Assembly (NCBI RefSeq): GCF_030580655.1 | Contig: NZ_JAUQTB010000001.1 | Location: forward strand, 1 to 64,000 | Direction of reading: 5' to 3' | DNA: 64,000 nt | From: Paenibacillus lacisoli | GTDB lineage: Bacteria; Bacillota; Bacilli; Paenibacillales; Paenibacillaceae | The notes under the pieces: model-generated | What the model saw: the letters and a program-made list of their open reading frames with translations, nothing else | What the model was told of the DNA's origin: nothing | The model's database searches: none | Program-made: the position numbers and the translations under genes | Shown: in pieces, positions 24,457-32,009 of the stretch | Numbering within the stretch: the stretch's first letter is position 1 | Layout: every line of letters begins with the position of its first letter

Positions 24457-24876
24457 CTGTTCCAGATGAAACCTATAATTTTACACCCAGTGTTGAACTC
24501 ATGAGAAAACGTAAATTGAAAGCAGGGGACGAAAAGCAGCTGTATGCAGTTTCTTTCCGGGGCTGTCCAAATTTCTGTGTAAACTAATTTCCAAATAAAT
24601 TCCCCGGGAGGATAAATTGAATATAACACAGCAGACAGCTTAGCAGTATTTGTCTATCCTTCAACGAGCCCTACTTATTCAAACCGAGCGAATTGGCAAA
24701 TAAACGTACTACAAACGAAATGAAGATCAGCTACCCTCATGCTCGACTGTAAGTCCGGCTAATCTCGAATTGTATTGGAAATTGAAATCGTAGATGCCGT
24801 CGTCCCTATTATGTGAGACTTCATGCGTTGGGTAAGAGGGTAGCCACTTAGAAGGTCTAGAAAAAGCTTGTTCTTA
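24457..24876. other. Intergenic region containing an arsR remnant
   Basis: Between the hypothetical membrane protein and a convergent araC-type gene. The only recognisable content is the 116-bp arsR-derived fragment at 24611-24726; the rest shows no features. Confidence 0.6.
24611..24726 (+). pseudogene. Decayed partial copy of the arsR gene
   Basis: These 116 bases align without gaps to 12261-12376 inside the intact arsR gene, with about nine mismatches (roughly 92 percent identity). In frame it reads LNITQQTA, stop, QYLSILQRALLIQTERIGK, stop, TYYKRNED. Two substitutions created TAG and TAA. Only the HTH and wing region is present, with no promoter or start. It is a fragment left from a duplication or from transfer of a related gene. 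Confidence 0.85.
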
Positions 24877-25776
24877 TTAGCTGAACCGCTTGATATCGCT
24901 TACTGGAGAGATGCCGAACAGGCGTGCATATTCCCGGCTAAATTGGGAATGGCTCTCGTAACCTACCTCAAAAGCGACATCTGCCACGTGGGTAGATTCG
25001 GTTAACAGGCGACGACGTGCTTCTTGCAATCGGATTTGCTTCTGATACTGTATCGGAGTCATGGCAGTCACTTCTTTGAAGTGACGATATAACGATGAGG
25101 AGCTCATGTTCGCCTGCTCAGCTAATTCTTCGATGCGCAGCGGATGGTTGTAATCCCTTTTGATCCGCTCGACCACCTCTGCAATGGAGGCGTAATTGCT
25201 TCCAGCCATAGCAATCTGCTTGAACACATCTCCTTGATTATCGCTAAGGAGTCTGTAAATAATCTCACGTATGACGAGGGGCGCCAGTGCCGGAATGTCC
25301 TTCGGCGTCTCTAACAGGCCTACTAGTCTCACTGTTGCATCGAGAAGAGCATTATTCATTTTGCCTACGTATAGCCCTCTGTGGTATCTATTAGTGCTAT
25401 CGGGAAGTAATTCAGTCTCCTTCATGATCTGATAGATTTGGCTGGCCTCTAAATCTAGACGAATCGCTAAGTAGGGAGATTCAGGAGAGAGCTGAGTGGC
25501 CCGGCCGGTTATGGGTACATCCAAGGACACCGCGAGGTAATCGGACACCCCGTATCGGTAGTGCTCATCGGCGAGAATGATAACCTTCTCGCCTTGTGCA
25601 ACAATGCATAGCGAAGGTTTTTGAATTCTGCATATCGGAACCTCAGAGTAGGAATCGCGAACCAGATGCAAAGAGGGGATCAGAGTAGCGTGGTCGCCAT
25701 CTGCACCTGTGAACTTCTCAACGAGTTGCGCAAGCTCCAATTGTTTATAGTATGTTTTTTGAGCGTCATCTAGCAT
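24877..25776 (-). CDS. AraC-family transcriptional regulator
   Basis: A 299-residue protein with an AraC_N-type N-terminal domain (about 15-165; PSLHLVRDSYSEVPICRIQKPSLCIVAQG is the typical opening) and two C-terminal helix-turn-helix motifs (EELAEQANMSSSSLYRHFKEVT and DVAFEVGYESHSQFSREYARLFG). ATG 25776 follows GGGAGGG. It is divergent from a short-chain dehydrogenase gene 195 bases away, the usual relation between AraC_N regulators and the oxidoreductases they activate. Effector unknown. Confidence 0.92.
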   Translation of the reverse strand: MLDDAQKTYYKQLELAQLVEKFTGADGDHATLIPSLHLVRDSYSEVPICRIQKPSLCIVAQGEKVIILADEHYRYGVSDYLAVSLDVPITGRATQLSPESPYLAIRLDLEASQIYQIMKETELLPDSTNRYHRGLYVGKMNNALLDATVRLVGLLETPKDIPALAPLVIREIIYRLLSDNQGDVFKQIAMAGSNYASIAEVVERIKRDYNHPLRIEELAEQANMSSSSLYRHFKEVTAMTPIQYQKQIRLQEARRRLLTESTHVADVAFEVGYESHSQFSREYARLFGISPVSDIKRFS

Positions 25777-25971
25777 GTGAATCCCTCCCATAACTGTGTT
25801 CCATTATAATTTTTTGAACTGTGTTTGTTAAGAGGGGTGAGAATAATAGGCAAAAGTGTGCGAGTAATAGTCTAACGGAATAAAGCCTGACAGGAGCATA
25901 ATAAGGTTGTTTCAACAGACCGGCGACAACCGCAGATAACACAATAATGATTATCCATAGGAGGGGAAAAT

Positions 25972-26811
25972 ATGACACATGATAAAGTATGGTATGTGAC
26001 CGGGGCTTCGAAAGGTCTGGGACTGTCCTTAGTGAAAAAATTGATTGAGCTCAACTATAGAGTCGCTGCAACTTCACGTAATATAGAAGATTTAAAGCAA
26101 GCCGTGGGTGAGGTGCCAGAGGGACAATTCCTGCCGTTGGCGGTTGATCTGACCGGAGCCGATGCGATTAAGGCCTCCGTGAACAAAACGTATGAACATT
26201 TCGGGCAAATAGATGTGGCCGTTAACAATGCAGGCTATGGCATTGGTGGTGCGATTGAGGAACTGTCGGAGAAAGAAATCATGGCTAATTTTGAAGTCAA
26301 CGTATTTGCTCCAATTAATGTCATTCAAAGTGTGCTGCCCTATATGCGGAAGCAGCGATCTGGTCACATTTTCAATATCGCGTCTATCGCTGGCTTCGCT
26401 CCGCATATGGGCTGGAGCGTGTATGCAGCGACAAAGTTCTCACTAATGGGATTGACGGAGGTGCTTGCCCAGGATGTGAAATCTCTGGGGATCAAAGTGA
26501 CGGTAGTAGCACCCGGAGGCTTCAGAACGGAGTTCAATAAGGCGAATTCCCTGGTTCTGTCTGCCAATAAAATTGAGGATTACAGCGAGCTTCATGCTGG
26601 GCACAACCAGTTTGTCGCGCAAGATGGAAAGCAACTTGGTGATCCTGAAAAAGCGGCAGAGGTGTTCATTGATCTGGCGGAGTTGCCAAACCCTCCGGCT
26701 CAATTGTTCATGGGCAGTGATGCTTACCGGAGAGCGTCTGAGAAGTTGGTTCAATTGCGCGAAGAACTGGAAGCGAACAAGGACGTCAGCTTCCGAACTG
26801 ATTTTGAATAA
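25972..26811 (+). CDS. Short-chain dehydrogenase/reductase (SDR)
   Basis: A 279-residue classical SDR: TGASKGLGLSL (TGxxxGxG), NNAGYG (NNAG), catalytic Ser in IASIAGF, and YAATKF (YxxxK). GGFRTEFNKANS after beta-6 and an insertion near the C-terminus match the oxidoreductase group often paired with AraC_N regulators. Reduces or oxidises an unknown carbonyl/alcohol with NAD(P). ATG 25972 follows GGAGGGGA. First gene of the oxidoreductase island on the plus strand, divergent from the AraC gene that probably controls it. Confidence 0.92.
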   Translation: MTHDKVWYVTGASKGLGLSLVKKLIELNYRVAATSRNIEDLKQAVGEVPEGQFLPLAVDLTGADAIKASVNKTYEHFGQIDVAVNNAGYGIGGAIEELSEKEIMANFEVNVFAPINVIQSVLPYMRKQRSGHIFNIASIAGFAPHMGWSVYAATKFSLMGLTEVLAQDVKSLGIKVTVVAPGGFRTEFNKANSLVLSANKIEDYSELHAGHNQFVAQDGKQLGDPEKAAEVFIDLAELPNPPAQLFMGSDAYRRASEKLVQLREELEANKDVSFRTDFE

Positions 26812-26967
26812 GCAGGACCACTATTCTTTGAAGAAGGAAAGCTATTCTACAGCCGGCCAGAATGAACTCCATAATACATGAATCGGTACAAGTTCATGTC
26901 CTGAGTCAAGAACATGAACTTGCAAAGTATTATTTAAATGTGTAGATTGACACAAAGGAACCCTTTT

Positions 26968-27001
26968 AAGAAATCCTTATTTTGTAAGGTTTCTTTTTAT
27001 T
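26968..27001 (+). terminator. Intrinsic terminator
   Basis: AAGAAATCCTTA and TAAGGTTTCTT pair around TTTTG and are followed by TTTATTT. Located about 150 bases after the SDR stop codon. Confidence 0.75.
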
Positions 27002-27006
27002 TATGA

Positions 27007-27050
27007 GGGGGAATTGTGTCATTTTTTTGTGACACAATTCCCCCTTTTTG
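27007..27050. terminator. Long perfect hairpin, terminator-like
   Basis: GGGGGAATTGTGTCA (27007-27021) and TGACACAATTCCCCC (27030-27044) form a 15-bp perfect stem around TTTTTTTG, followed by TTTTTG. It comes directly after another terminator and its TGACACAA arm resembles the start of the 32-bp repeats beside it, suggesting a repetitive element rather than a plain terminator. Confidence 0.7.
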
Positions 27051-27060
27051 TTTGGAGATT

Positions 27061-27156
27061 AACGCAAATGTCCCTTTATGTTCAACGGAAGTGACACAAA
27101 TGCTCTCTTATGCTCAACGGAAGCGACTTAAATCTCTGCTTGTAATTCAGCGGTAA
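27061..27156. repeat. Three degenerate 32-bp tandem repeats
   Basis: Units start at 27061, 27093 and 27125. The first two share an ACAAATG-like start (CAAATG) and the ending CAACGGAAG; the third is more diverged (TTAAAT near its start, TTCAGCGG near its end). No coding frame spans them. The purpose is unknown. Confidence 0.6.
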
Positions 27157-27219
27157 AGAAATTTGATTGGAGATTCACTATACTTCCTGAAAGGTCTTTA
27201 ACAAACATCACGAATTAGT

Positions 27220-27279
27220 TTATTAATAAACAAACCGAGTTTAATTAACCATTGTAATGAATTTTAACAACTTTATAAT
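27220..27279 (+). promoter_or_regulatory. Shared island promoter element, copy A
   Basis: TTATTAAT (27220-27227), two bases, ACAAA, a ten-base variable stretch ending in AATTAACCAT, then exactly 21 bases to TATAAT (27274-27279). The same layout, 54 bp from the first base to the -10 box, occurs at 31849 and 35876. Probable activator site at about -66 to -34. The gene start is 274 bases further on, so the 5' leader would be long. Confidence 0.6.
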
Positions 27280-27552
27280 TATAGACATATGATCATTAAT
27301 TTATCAATGTTATTTATCATTTGTAACAGGATATGAAAATCAGTGTGTATTCCAATGGCATTCGATAATCTGTTTTTACTGTAGTGAACAGAAACAAAAG
27401 CAAGGAATCCTTAAATGAAAAATATGGTATTTGGAAATACTTGTTTTGATGTTTCTAATTTTATCCTCACTTGCATGGTTTTGGTTTGATTAATCAAATT
27501 GAACCATCTGCAAAGTGAGTGAATTCTAGAATATAAATGAGGAGGCAATACA

Positions 27553-28383
27553 ATGAAAGACGTTGTACTTTGGACTGGTGCCGGACAAATTGGCATGGCA
27601 ATAGCTAGAAGAATCGGGTTTGGTAAGAAAATCATTATTGGTGATAAGAACCTAGAGAATGCTAGGGCTACTACGAAAATTATTAATAAAGCTGGATTTG
27701 ATGCGGTACCTGTCGAAACGGACATTTCTTCCAAAGAATCCATATTAAATTTCATTGCAGAAGGTCAAAAATATGGTGAAATTACTGATTTTATCAATGC
27801 AGCCGGAGTGTCACCTAGTCAGGCAACTATAGAAGTGATTTTGAAGGTAGATTTGTACGGAACTGCAGTATTGTTAGAGGAAGTTGGTAAGGTCATAGCT
27901 CCTGGAGGAGTCGGTGTGACAATTTCCAGTCAGTCTGGACATAGAATGCCTCAATTAGGAACTGAAATTGATGAGCAGCTTGCAACGACACCAACCGAAG
28001 AACTACTTAATTTAGAAGTCCTTAAACCAGAAAATATCCAGGATACGTTGCATGCTTATCAACTGGCGAAACGCTGCAATGTTAAGCGTGTTATGTATGA
28101 ATCTATTCGCTGGGGAGAAAAAAAAGCTCGTATCAACTCCATTTCTCCAGGAATTATCGTAACACCACTGGCAATAGACGAGTTCAATGGTCCAAGAGGA
28201 GAGTTCTATAAAAATATGTTTGCCAAGTGCCCTGCTGGACGTCCAGGAACAGCTGATGAGGTTGCAAATGTGGCTGAGTTGCTGATGATGCCACATGGAG
28301 CTTTCATTACTGGTTCTGACTTTTTAATCGACGGGGGAGCAACAGCTTCTTATTTTTACGGACCACTAAAACCAGAGGAATAA
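27553..28383 (+). CDS. Short-chain dehydrogenase/reductase (SDR)
   Basis: A 276-residue SDR with cofactor motif TGAGQIGMAIA at the N-terminus, Asp in GDKNLENA (adenosine-ribose contact, suggesting NAD), NAAGVSPSQ, catalytic Ser in ISSQSGHRMPQ, and YQLAKR for Tyr-x3-Lys, separated from the Ser by an insertion of about 50 residues. ISPGIIVTPLA and the C-terminal GSDFLIDGG are typical of classical SDRs. ATG 27553 follows GAGGAGG. Transcribed from promoter element A. Substrate unknown. Confidence 0.9.
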   Translation: MKDVVLWTGAGQIGMAIARRIGFGKKIIIGDKNLENARATTKIINKAGFDAVPVETDISSKESILNFIAEGQKYGEITDFINAAGVSPSQATIEVILKVDLYGTAVLLEEVGKVIAPGGVGVTISSQSGHRMPQLGTEIDEQLATTPTEELLNLEVLKPENIQDTLHAYQLAKRCNVKRVMYESIRWGEKKARINSISPGIIVTPLAIDEFNGPRGEFYKNMFAKCPAGRPGTADEVANVAELLMMPHGAFITGSDFLIDGGATASYFYGPLKPEE

Positions 28384-28472
28384 AGAATGTCCCTTAAAAA
28401 GCTGATTCAATTAGAAATGAGGCATTTAATCGGATGCCCCAAAATATTAATGGAAGTTCAAAATAAGGGGAA

Positions 28473-28955
28473 ATGACATTGGAAAAGCCATATATTATCT
28501 GCCACATGGTCACTTCATTGGATGGGAAAATCATTGGAGATTATTTAAAAGTGGAACGGGCAGCATATTTTACAGAAGAATATGAAGAAATTCATGGAAG
28601 GTACGAAAGTAAAGCCTGGATGTGTGGCAGGGTTACGATGGAGGAACACTTTACTTTCGGACATAAATATAAAAAGATAGGTATTTCTTACATTTTCGGC
28701 GGAAAAGAACGATTAAACTTTCGTCTAGTAGTTGGAAAACTAAAAAAGTTATTAAAGATCGATAATTTAATGCTAGAAGGTTGAGGTTATTTAAATGGTT
28801 CCTTTTAAATGAAGGATTAATTGATATATTAAGCCTCGTATTAGTTCCAATCGCAGATGCAGCTTCTAACTCTGTTACGCTATTTGAAACGAGTCCTTAT
28901 CTTAATAAAACCCATCCAGTAAATTTCTATTTAAAAGACATAAAAAAACTGGTTA
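28473..28955 (+). pseudogene. Broken RibD C-terminal/dihydrofolate-reductase-like gene
   Basis: The frame starts IICHMVTSLDGKIIGDYL and WMCGRVTMEEHF, the N-terminal blocks of RibD_C-type reductases. About 90 residues that normally follow are missing, and the text resumes at GISYIFGGKERLNFRLVV and LMLEG. Then comes a nonsense codon (TGA where GGA is expected) and a one-base deletion; a second frame continues [20 protein letters not shown], the family's C-terminal core, up to LKDIKKL. It then runs directly into aldo/keto reductase sequence. ATG 28473 follows AAGGGG. Clearly inactive as a reductase. Confidence 0.82.
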
Positions 28956-29678
28956 AAACAAAAGTGTTTTATTCTGTCTCAGATCGTCCAAATAGTGCCG
29001 GACTTTCCCGAAAACACATTGTGAGCCAAATTGATAATAGTCTCAAGAGACTTGGAACGGATCATGTGGACCTATACCAAATTCACCGTTGGGATGAGAA
29101 TACTCCCATTCAAGAAACTATGGAGGCTCTTCATGATGTTGTGAAATCCGGTAAAGCACGTTATATAGGTGCTTCAACAATCTATGCTCGGCAGTTCCCT
29201 AAAGCACAACAGGCTGCTGAACGTAACGGTTGGACCAAATTTGTGACCATGCAAAATCATTACAACCTTTTGTATCGTGAAGAAGAAAGATGTTGCCTCT
29301 TTGTAAAGAGGACAAGATAGGAGTTATGCCATGGAGTCCATTGGCGGCAGGGAGATTAGCCAGACCATGGGGAGAAATGGATGAACGAGCTAAAGTTGAC
29401 GGGATAGGCAAGGCTATTTATTCAGTAACTGCTGATTCTGATAAACAAGTTGTTGAACGTGTTGAAGAAATCTCAAAAAAACGTGGGGTTCCTATGTCTC
29501 AAGTAGCACTTGCATGGCATTTGCAAAAAAATCCAGTGACCTCACCTATCGTAGGAACAACGGAGATATCGCATATTGAAGATGCAGTAGCTGCCGTTTC
29601 GCTTAGATTAACCTATGGAGAGATAAGTCTCCTGAAGAGGTATATGTACTGCATCCGGTTTTAGGCATGACGTTCTAA
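28956..29678 (+). pseudogene. Aldo/keto reductase pseudogene, 5' end missing, two frameshifts
   Basis: From [20 protein letters not shown] onwards this matches the intact AKR at 35983-36963 (GLSRKAIMSEIDKSLKRLG), including [15 protein letters not shown] with the catalytic His. The first 80 residues with the active-site Asp and Tyr are absent. A small deletion near 29290 shifts the frame (REEERCCL against REEEREMMPLC), and another missing base near 29635 changes the end; corrected it would read EEVYVLHPVLGMTF to TAA 29678. Its 5' end is fused to the RibD remnant, so an in-frame chimeric ORF exists by accident. Confidence 0.85.
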
Positions 29679-29720
29679 TATAAAAATTAGCATGCATTTA
29701 TGAGAGAAGGAGATCATAGT

Positions 29721-30308
29721 ATGAAAAATATATTGATTCTTGGCGCAAGCGGTGGGATCGCACGTATTGCGATTGATTTGTTCCTTAATGAAGATGATAT
29801 TAAGCTAACCCTCTTTTTGCGAAATTCACGAAGATTAAAAAACCTGGCCTCTGAGCGTGTTCAAATCGTCGAAGGAGATGTACTGGACTTAAACAAACTT
29901 ACAGAAGCCATGCATGGACAAGACGTAGTATATGCTAATTTGGCAGGAGATTTGAAAAAAATGGCCGAAAATATTGTAGAGTCTATGCATGAAGCCAATG
30001 TAAAACGTCTTATTTTCATCAGTTCTATGGGCATTTATGATGAAGTACCTGGTGAAAAATACGGAAGTGTTCTAAATCCTTACAGAAACGCTGCTAAAGT
30101 GATCGAGGCTTCAGATCTTGAGTATACCATTTTAAGACCCGCCTGGTTTACCAATGCTAATGAGGTTGATTATGAGACCACACAAAAAGGTGAACCATTT
30201 AAAGGTACCTCTGTATCACGTAAAAGTGTAGCGGACCTGGTTGTTAAATTAGCAATTAATCCCGAATTAGAAGTACGCCATAGCTTAGGCGTAAACAAAC
30301 CCGAATAA
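29721..30308 (+). CDS. NAD(P)-binding atypical SDR (NmrA/YwnB-like), paralog 1
   Basis: A 195-residue Rossmann-fold protein: ILGASGGIARIAIDLFL (GxxGxxG), RNSRRLKNL (NADP-phosphate contact), GDVLDLNKLTEAMHGQDVVYANL, FISSMGIY and YTILRPAWFTN, all standard for the NAD(P)H-binding family. Unlike classical SDRs it lacks an obvious Tyr-x3-Lys. ATG 29721 follows GAAGGAGAT. A close paralog is encoded at 33253-33891. It follows the AKR pseudogene by about 40 bases. Enzymatic role unknown. Confidence 0.85.
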   Translation: MKNILILGASGGIARIAIDLFLNEDDIKLTLFLRNSRRLKNLASERVQIVEGDVLDLNKLTEAMHGQDVVYANLAGDLKKMAENIVESMHEANVKRLIFISSMGIYDEVPGEKYGSVLNPYRNAAKVIEASDLEYTILRPAWFTNANEVDYETTQKGEPFKGTSVSRKSVADLVVKLAINPELEVRHSLGVNKPE

Positions 30309-30356
30309 TCGCTTAATTCGAATTAATCTTTGTGAATTGAAAAAAAGGAGTAGAAG

Positions 30357-30373
30357 CCACCCTAAAAGGGTGG
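30357..30373 (+). terminator. Hairpin, probable terminator
   Basis: CCACCCT and AGGGTGG pair around AAA, followed by a moderately T-rich TCTTTACTTT, 48 bases after the preceding stop codon. Confidence 0.55.
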
Positions 30374-30461
30374 TCTTTACTTTGAAATTATTCTTACTTA
30401 ATGTGGCGAAGTAAGGCATGTATTCCCCACAAGAATCCATATTATTGGAGTGAAAGTACAC

Positions 30462-30833
30462 ATGGAAGAAGACGACCAAAGGGAACTTCTTGAAATTTAT
30501 CAACAGATTGACAATGCTATGGTTTCAAAAAACACTGAAGCACTGGAAATCATTATAGATACAAATTATATACTGGAACACATGGGCGGTTATAAACAAA
30601 GTAAACAAGAATGGCTTGAACAAATAAAAAATGAAAAAATGAGATACATCAAGACAATGCCACAAAAAGCCTCATTTAAGATAAAAGGTAATAGAGCGAC
30701 TCTCACTTGTAAGACAAAACTTGATGCCAAAATTTATGGGATAAGACATGTTTGGGGTATGATATTCGAAATGCATTTTGAGAAACGAGAAGATGTTTGG
30801 AAACCTGTGTATGGAAAGGCAATAAGCGTTTAA
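30462..30833 (+). CDS. SnoaL/NTF2-like (DUF4440-type) small protein
   Basis: A 123-residue protein with the layout of nuclear-transport-factor-2-like domains: an N-terminal helix (RELLEIYQQIDNAMVSKNTEALE), a strand-helix TNYILEHMGGYKQSKQEWLEQI and C-terminal strands GNRATLTCKTKLDAKIYG and VWKPVYGKAISV. Many such proteins bind small hydrophobic ligands or are isomerases/hydrolases; no role can be assigned. ATG 30462 with GGAG eleven bases upstream; GTG 30450 is an alternative. Lies within the oxidoreductase island. Confidence 0.72.
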   Translation: MEEDDQRELLEIYQQIDNAMVSKNTEALEIIIDTNYILEHMGGYKQSKQEWLEQIKNEKMRYIKTMPQKASFKIKGNRATLTCKTKLDAKIYGIRHVWGMIFEMHFEKREDVWKPVYGKAISV

Positions 30834-30927
30834 TGAGCCGTAAGCAGATACGTTTTCAAATTTGGCCGATGAAAAAAACATGCCTGGTAAAATGCTTATT
30901 CACTTAAGATACACAAGGAAAGGTTAT

Positions 30928-30973
30928 CAATTAATGAAAAGTGAACTTTACAATTAATGAAAAGTGAACTTTA
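30928..30973. repeat. Exact 23-bp tandem duplication
   Basis: A 23-base unit (starting CAATTAATGAAAAG, ending ACTTTA) occurs twice head to tail at 30928-30950 and 30951-30973 without mismatch. Being exact, it is probably recent replication slippage. Confidence 0.9.
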
Positions 30974-30986
30974 GGCTAGCAAAATG

Positions 30987-31026
30987 GAAGCCCTAAGGAG
31001 TAATAATAACTGCTCCTTGGGGCTTC
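30987..31026. terminator. Terminator hairpin between convergent genes
   Basis: GAAGCCCTAAGGAG and CTCCTTGGGGCTTC pair with one mismatch around a 12-base loop, between the SnoaL-like gene and the convergent tetR-type gene. Confidence 0.7.
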
Positions 31027-31098
31027 GTATTTAAATCGTTCTTTTATACAGCTGAAAAAAATCATAAGAATGTCTATTTTCTAACTGGATCTTTCTTT

Positions 31099-31659
31099 TT
31101 AGTTACATATTCTCTCAAGCAAAGACCCCAACTGTTTGGCTAGCTCTTGATGGGTAACAGGCCTTTGATTCGTAAACCACCATTCAACTACCCCTACATA
31201 AGAAGAAGCCAAAAATTGAACAACCAAATCCTTATTTAAACCTTGATTGATTCCCTTTGTAATATCCACTTCGTCTTTAAACTCTTCAATAAGGAAATCT
31301 TGGAATCGACTTCGGAAGTTTGTAGCACCTTTACTTGCTAGCATCATGGAGAAAAAGGAATAGTTACTTTCAAAGTATTCTGTCCAAATTTCAGATCCAG
31401 TCACAAAATCTAAATCTGCAGCTGCTTCACATCTTTCTCGAAGTTCGTTGATATGGGTTTCAATAAGTTTATCAAGCAAATCATATTTATCTAAATAGTG
31501 AAGATAAATCGTCCCCCGACTTACGTTAGCTTTATCTGAGATATCCTGAATCGTAATCTCATCGAAATTCTTTTCAGACATAAGTGTAATAATAGCTGTT
31601 TTTAAGGCTTGCTGTGTTTTAAGAATTCTTCTATCAATCTTAGGCAAATCATTCACCAA
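31099..31659 (-). CDS. TetR-family transcriptional regulator (TetR_C_8/DhaS-like)
   Basis: A 186-residue regulator: RRILKTQQALKTAIITLMSEKNF, the HTH ITIQDISDKANVSRGTIYLHYLDKYDLLDKLI, and a C-terminal domain with WTEYFESNYSFFSMML and SSYVGVVEWWFTNQRP, matching the TetR_C_8 type found in DhaS/YxaF-like proteins. It is divergent from the zinc alcohol dehydrogenase gene, whose upstream region is AT-rich and repeat-bearing. It is the most central regulator of the island and a candidate for control of the shared element, although that element is placed as an activator site. Confidence 0.9.
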   Translation of the reverse strand: MVNDLPKIDRRILKTQQALKTAIITLMSEKNFDEITIQDISDKANVSRGTIYLHYLDKYDLLDKLIETHINELRERCEAAADLDFVTGSEIWTEYFESNYSFFSMMLASKGATNFRSRFQDFLIEEFKDEVDITKGINQGLNKDLVVQFLASSYVGVVEWWFTNQRPVTHQELAKQLGSLLERICN

Positions 31660-32009
31660 ACTTTCTTTTAATGAAAAAGATCTTCTAAATCCATAAGTAA
31701 ACAGTTAAGGGATCTAATATTGTACTTTTTATTAATTATAAACAGTCGTCCGATATTTTATCAATATCAATGTTTTGTAATTGCAGGGAGAACTTTTGAA
31801 TGATTTTCGAATTTTATATGAGTTATTAAACAAATTGCTTTGATTATTTTATTAATGTACAAAATAGTCCAAATTAACAATAGAAAAGTAATTTAAAAGC
31901 ATTATAATAATAGACGTTATATCAATAAAATATAAATGAATAATAAGTTACGGACCTAACTCAGTTTTATGGGGTTCGAACTATTCGAAGAAAGGGTTGT
32001 GAAAACTTT
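31660..32009. other. AT-rich divergent promoter region
   Basis: No gene. It holds promoter element B (31849-31908). A degenerate extra copy of its first half (TTATTAAT, 31729-31736, followed by a TATAAACAG stretch) and GTTATTAAACAAA near 31822 suggest multiple sites. Confidence 0.5.
31849..31908 (+). promoter_or_regulatory. Shared island promoter element, copy B
   Basis: TTATTAAT (31849-31856), two bases, ACAAAA, a variable stretch ending in AATTAACAAT, 21 bases, then TATAAT (31903-31908). First base to -10 box is 54 bp, as in copies A and D. No good -35 box is visible, consistent with activator dependence. It drives the zinc alcohol dehydrogenase gene. Confidence 0.62.

Larger units (their letters stand above)
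26812..27552. other. Intergenic region with hairpins, 32-bp repeats and a shared promoter element
   Basis: No gene is supported in these 740 bases. Features in order: a terminator (26968-27001), a long perfect hairpin (27007-27050), three degenerate 32-bp tandem units (27061-27156), then the promoter element A (27220-27279) of the next gene. Confidence 0.6.

Noticed and set aside
26443-26754. 103-codon minus-strand frame inside the SDR gene
   Set aside because: Opposite a clear SDR with all catalytic motifs; no independent evidence.
27061-27156. CRISPR-like repeat array
   Set aside because: Units are tandem, only three, diverge strongly and have no spacers; no cas genes are nearby.
28781-29320. 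A genuine fused reductase gene
   Set aside because: The frame joins the end of a RibD domain to an AKR lacking its active-site Asp and Tyr; upstream and downstream frameshifts show decay.
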